Positions 34,128-36,037 of a stretch of 36,037 bases of DNA are shown piece by piece; positions within the stretch are counted from its first letter, which is position 1, and the number at the start of each line of letters is the position of its first letter. The position numbers and the translations under genes are program-made. Under the pieces are notes generated by a model, which made no database searches, was not told where the DNA came from, and was given only the letters and a program-made list of their open reading frames with translations. This DNA is from Brevundimonas sp. (GTDB taxonomy: Bacteria > Pseudomonadota > Alphaproteobacteria > Caulobacterales > Caulobacteraceae): positions 1-36,037 of the forward strand of contig NZ_QFNM01000047.1 of assembly GCF_003248455.1 (NCBI RefSeq), in the 5' to 3' direction.

Positions 34128-35334
34128 GACCGACGCCACGCTCGACACCGCTCCGCACACGCATTCCCCAGGAGCGGTCGCCCTGGTCCTTCTGGCGCTG
34201 GCGACGGGCGGCTTCGCCATCGGCGTGACCGAGTTCGCGGCGATGAGCATCCTGCCCGACTTCGCCGCGGGCCTCGGCGTCGACGCGCCGACCGCCGGCC
34301 ATGTCATCAGCGCCTACGCGGCCGGGGTCGTGGTCGGGGCGCCGATCCTGGCGGTGCTGGGCGCCCGGCTGCCGCGCTGGCTGCTGCTGATCGGCTTCAT
34401 GGCCCTGTTCGCCGTCGGCAACGTCCTCAGCGCTCTGGCGCCCACCTATGGTTGGATGCTGGTGTTCCGATTCCTCAGCGGCCTGCCCCACGGCGCCTAT
34501 TTCGGCGTGGCGGCGCTGGTGGCGGCTTCCGTCGTCCCGCTGCATTTCCGCACCCGCGCCGTCTCAACGATCCTCATGGGGCTGACGGTCGGCACGGTGC
34601 TGGGCGTGCCGGCGGTCAACATCATCAGCCACGCCTACGGCTGGCGCTGGACCTTCGCCATCGTCGGGCTGCTGGCTGTCATCACCATGGCGCTGGTCGC
34701 CCTGTTCGCCCCGCGCGACCCCGCGCATTCCGACGCCAGCCCCTTGCGTGAGCTGGGCGCCCTTAAGCGGCCCCAGGTCTGGCTGACCCTGGGCGTGGGA
34801 GCCGTCGGCTTCGGCGGAATGTTCGCGGTCTACGCCTATCTGGCCTCGACGCTGCGGGCCGTGACGGGCGCGAACGCGGATGTCATGCCCTGGGTCTTCG
34901 CCGTCTTCGGCGTGGGGATGTTCCTGGGCAATCTCCTGGGGGCCTGGGCCGCCGACCGCGTGGGGTTCAAGGCGGCGGGCGGCCTGCTGCTGTGGAGCGC
35001 GGCCGCCCTGACCCTCTATCCGATCGCCGCGCCCCATCTATGGTCCGTGCTGATCGTGGTCTTCCTGATCGGCGGCGGCGGCGGCCTGGGCTCGATCCTG
35101 CAGACGCGGCTGATGGACGTGGCCGGCGACGCCCAGACCCTGGCCGCTGCTCTGAACCACTCGGCCTTCAACACAGCCAACGCCATCGGCCCCCTGCTGG
35201 GCGGCATGGCCATTGCGGCGGGCTATGGCTGGACCTCGACCGCCTGGGTCGGCGTTGGACTGTCGCTGGGCGGGTTCGCGATCTTCCTGGTCGCCTGGCT
35301 GACGGGGCGGCGACCCGCGACGGCCTCGACCTGA
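34126..35334 (+). CDS. MFS transporter, drug/sugar efflux type (AraJ/YdhP-like)
   Basis: The 402-residue protein has twelve hydrophobic segments and MFS marks: GVTEFAAMSILP in helix 1, the RFLSGLPHGAYFGVA segment and VSTILMGLTVGTVLGVP, all typical of the DHA1 subgroup with AraJ, YdhP and CmlA-like exporters. It is predicted to use the proton gradient to export a small compound, but the substrate is unknown. ATG 34126 is chosen; ATG 34111 would add MLRRN but lies inside the -10/operator palindrome. No ribosome site precedes either, so translation may be leaderless. The palindrome suggests control by a TetR- or MarR-like regulator, not seen in this window. Confidence 0.88.
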   Translation: MTDATLDTAPHTHSPGAVALVLLALATGGFAIGVTEFAAMSILPDFAAGLGVDAPTAGHVISAYAAGVVVGAPILAVLGARLPRWLLLIGFMALFAVGNVLSALAPTYGWMLVFRFLSGLPHGAYFGVAALVAASVVPLHFRTRAVSTILMGLTVGTVLGVPAVNIISHAYGWRWTFAIVGLLAVITMALVALFAPRDPAHSDASPLRELGALKRPQVWLTLGVGAVGFGGMFAVYAYLASTLRAVTGANADVMPWVFAVFGVGMFLGNLLGAWAADRVGFKAAGGLLLWSAAALTLYPIAAPHLWSVLIVVFLIGGGGGLGSILQTRLMDVAGDAQTLAAALNHSAFNTANAIGPLLGGMAIAAGYGWTSTAWVGVGLSLGGFAIFLVAWLTGRRPATAST

Positions 35335-35388
35335 GCCTTTCGCCAGGCCCTATGCACGGAGGCGTCTGGGCGTTCGCGACGCCGCGGA

Positions 35389-35417
35389 CTGACATTTGCC
35401 GAAAACGGTGCTAGAGG
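35389..35417 (+). promoter_or_regulatory. candidate housekeeping promoter for purQ
   Basis: CTGACAT, 14 bases, GCTAGAGG fits the Caulobacter sigma73 consensus (TTGACGS-N10-14-GCTANAWC) in all but a few positions. It ends 8 bases before ATG 35426. Also upstream is a GGCGTC/GACGCC hairpin (35361-35383) that may end exporter transcription. Confidence 0.4.
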
Positions 35418-35425
35418 CCCGCGCC

Positions 35426-36037
35426 ATGAGCGCAGCCGTCATCGTCTTCCCCGGTTCCAACTGCGATCGCGACTGCAAGGTCGCCGTCGAACGCTCCACC
35501 GGCGAGCCGGTCAGCATGGTCTGGCACGCCGAGACGGAACTGCCGTCCGGCCTGGATCTGATCGTCATTCCCGGCGGCTTTTCCTATGGCGACTATCTGC
35601 GCTGCGGGGCCATGGCGGCGCAGTCGCCGGTGATGCAGGCGGTCAGGAAGGCCGCCGATGACGGCGTCGCCGTGGTCGGCATCTGCAACGGCTTCCAGAT
35701 CCTGTGCGAGGCGGGGATGCTGCCTGGCGCCCTTCTGCGCAACCAGGGTTTGAAATACGTCTGCAAGCCCATCGCCCTGACCGTGGCCAACGGCCAGACC
35801 CGCTTCACCGCCGGCTATCAGGGCCAGCGCGAGGTGACGATGACCCAGGGCAACGGCGACGGAAACTTCTTCGCCGACGCCGAGACCCTGGCCCGGATCG
35901 AGGGCGAGGGCCAAGTCGTCTTCCGCTACGTCGACAATCCCAACGGCTCGGTCAACGCCATCGCCGGCATCCAGAACGCGCGCGGCAACGTCCTGGGCAT
36001 GATGCCCCACCCCGACCGCGCCTTCGAGGCCGAACTG
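35426..36037 (+). CDS. purQ: phosphoribosylformylglycinamidine synthase subunit PurQ (3' end outside window)
   Basis: The glutaminase subunit of FGAM synthase supplies ammonia to PurL. It is a class I glutamine amidotransferase. The 204 visible codons have VIVFPGSNCDRDCKV at the start, IPGGFSYGDYLRCGAMAA, the nucleophile Cys in GICNGFQIL, and the His in GMMPHPDRAFE close to the window end. About 20 codons should follow outside. ATG 35426 is preceded by AGAGG at 35413-35417. PurS is 3 kb upstream, and purL may follow outside. No interruption is visible. Confidence 0.95.
   Translation, partial: MSAAVIVFPGSNCDRDCKVAVERSTGEPVSMVWHAETELPSGLDLIVIPGGFSYGDYLRCGAMAAQSPVMQAVRKAADDGVAVVGICNGFQILCEAGMLPGALLRNQGLKYVCKPIALTVANGQTRFTAGYQGQREVTMTQGNGDGNFFADAETLARIEGEGQVVFRYVDNPNGSVNAIAGIQNARGNVLGMMPHPDRAFEAEL

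Overview
The window looks like a chromosomal segment of a high-GC alphaproteobacterium, most likely a member of the Caulobacteraceae close to Brevundimonas. This rests on the strong G/C bias at third codon positions, the gene families present (PpdK, GlyQ/GlyS, family 4 uracil-DNA glycosylase, DUF1476 protein, GAF-type methionine sulfoxide reductase) and short CTCCCC/GGGGAG palindromic repeats. The genus is a judgement from memory of these proteins, not a database result.

Positions 1-4502 are the right end of a prophage with visibly lower GC: a tail-tip/fibre gene cut by the window edge, a small unknown gene, two small membrane proteins (holin candidates), an M15 peptidase endolysin, an overlapping inner/outer spanin pair, a terminator and a convergent zinc-ribbon gene. 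A stretch of about 300 bp without a clear gene leads into host DNA.

Positions 4809-10724 hold a free methionine-R-sulfoxide reductase, an SDR plus CitE/HpcH-like lyase pair, a two-module KpsC-like capsule Kdo transferase, a long-type ketoacyl-ACP synthase III and a small unknown protein. Positions 10793-23732 are mostly on the minus strand: a small outer-membrane barrel, ppdK, glyQ-glyS, a secreted fasciclin protein, ispE followed by a periplasmic TPR protein, and an ETF:ubiquinone oxidoreductase gene with an in-frame stop. Inside this part, 14487-15049 is a compact unit in which a DUF559 endonuclease-like gene lies between near-perfect inverted repeats.

Positions 23823-36037 carry a family 4 uracil-DNA glycosylase, a lytic transglycosylase, a 46-residue membrane protein, a guanidine-II (mini-ykkC) riboswitch controlling a Gdx/SugE exporter, and two purine blocks. 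The first is a tight operon purB - 2OG/Fe(II) oxygenase - hypoxanthine-DNA glycosylase - purU. The second is purC-purS and, after three unrelated genes (cfa, PEBP, MFS exporter), purQ, which runs off the right edge.

Two signals deserve most attention. First, the guanidine-II riboswitch with both ACGA hairpins is clear in the sequence and was not marked by any open reading frame. Second, three conserved housekeeping genes have lost short, highly conserved blocks: glyS lacks about 13 codons in frame, the ETF-QO gene lacks about 10-14 codons including a 4Fe-4S cysteine and gains a TAG at the join, and purC has two out-of-frame deletions. Either the strain is damaged or the assembly is. No tRNA, rRNA, insertion sequence with a classical transposase, or CRISPR array was seen.
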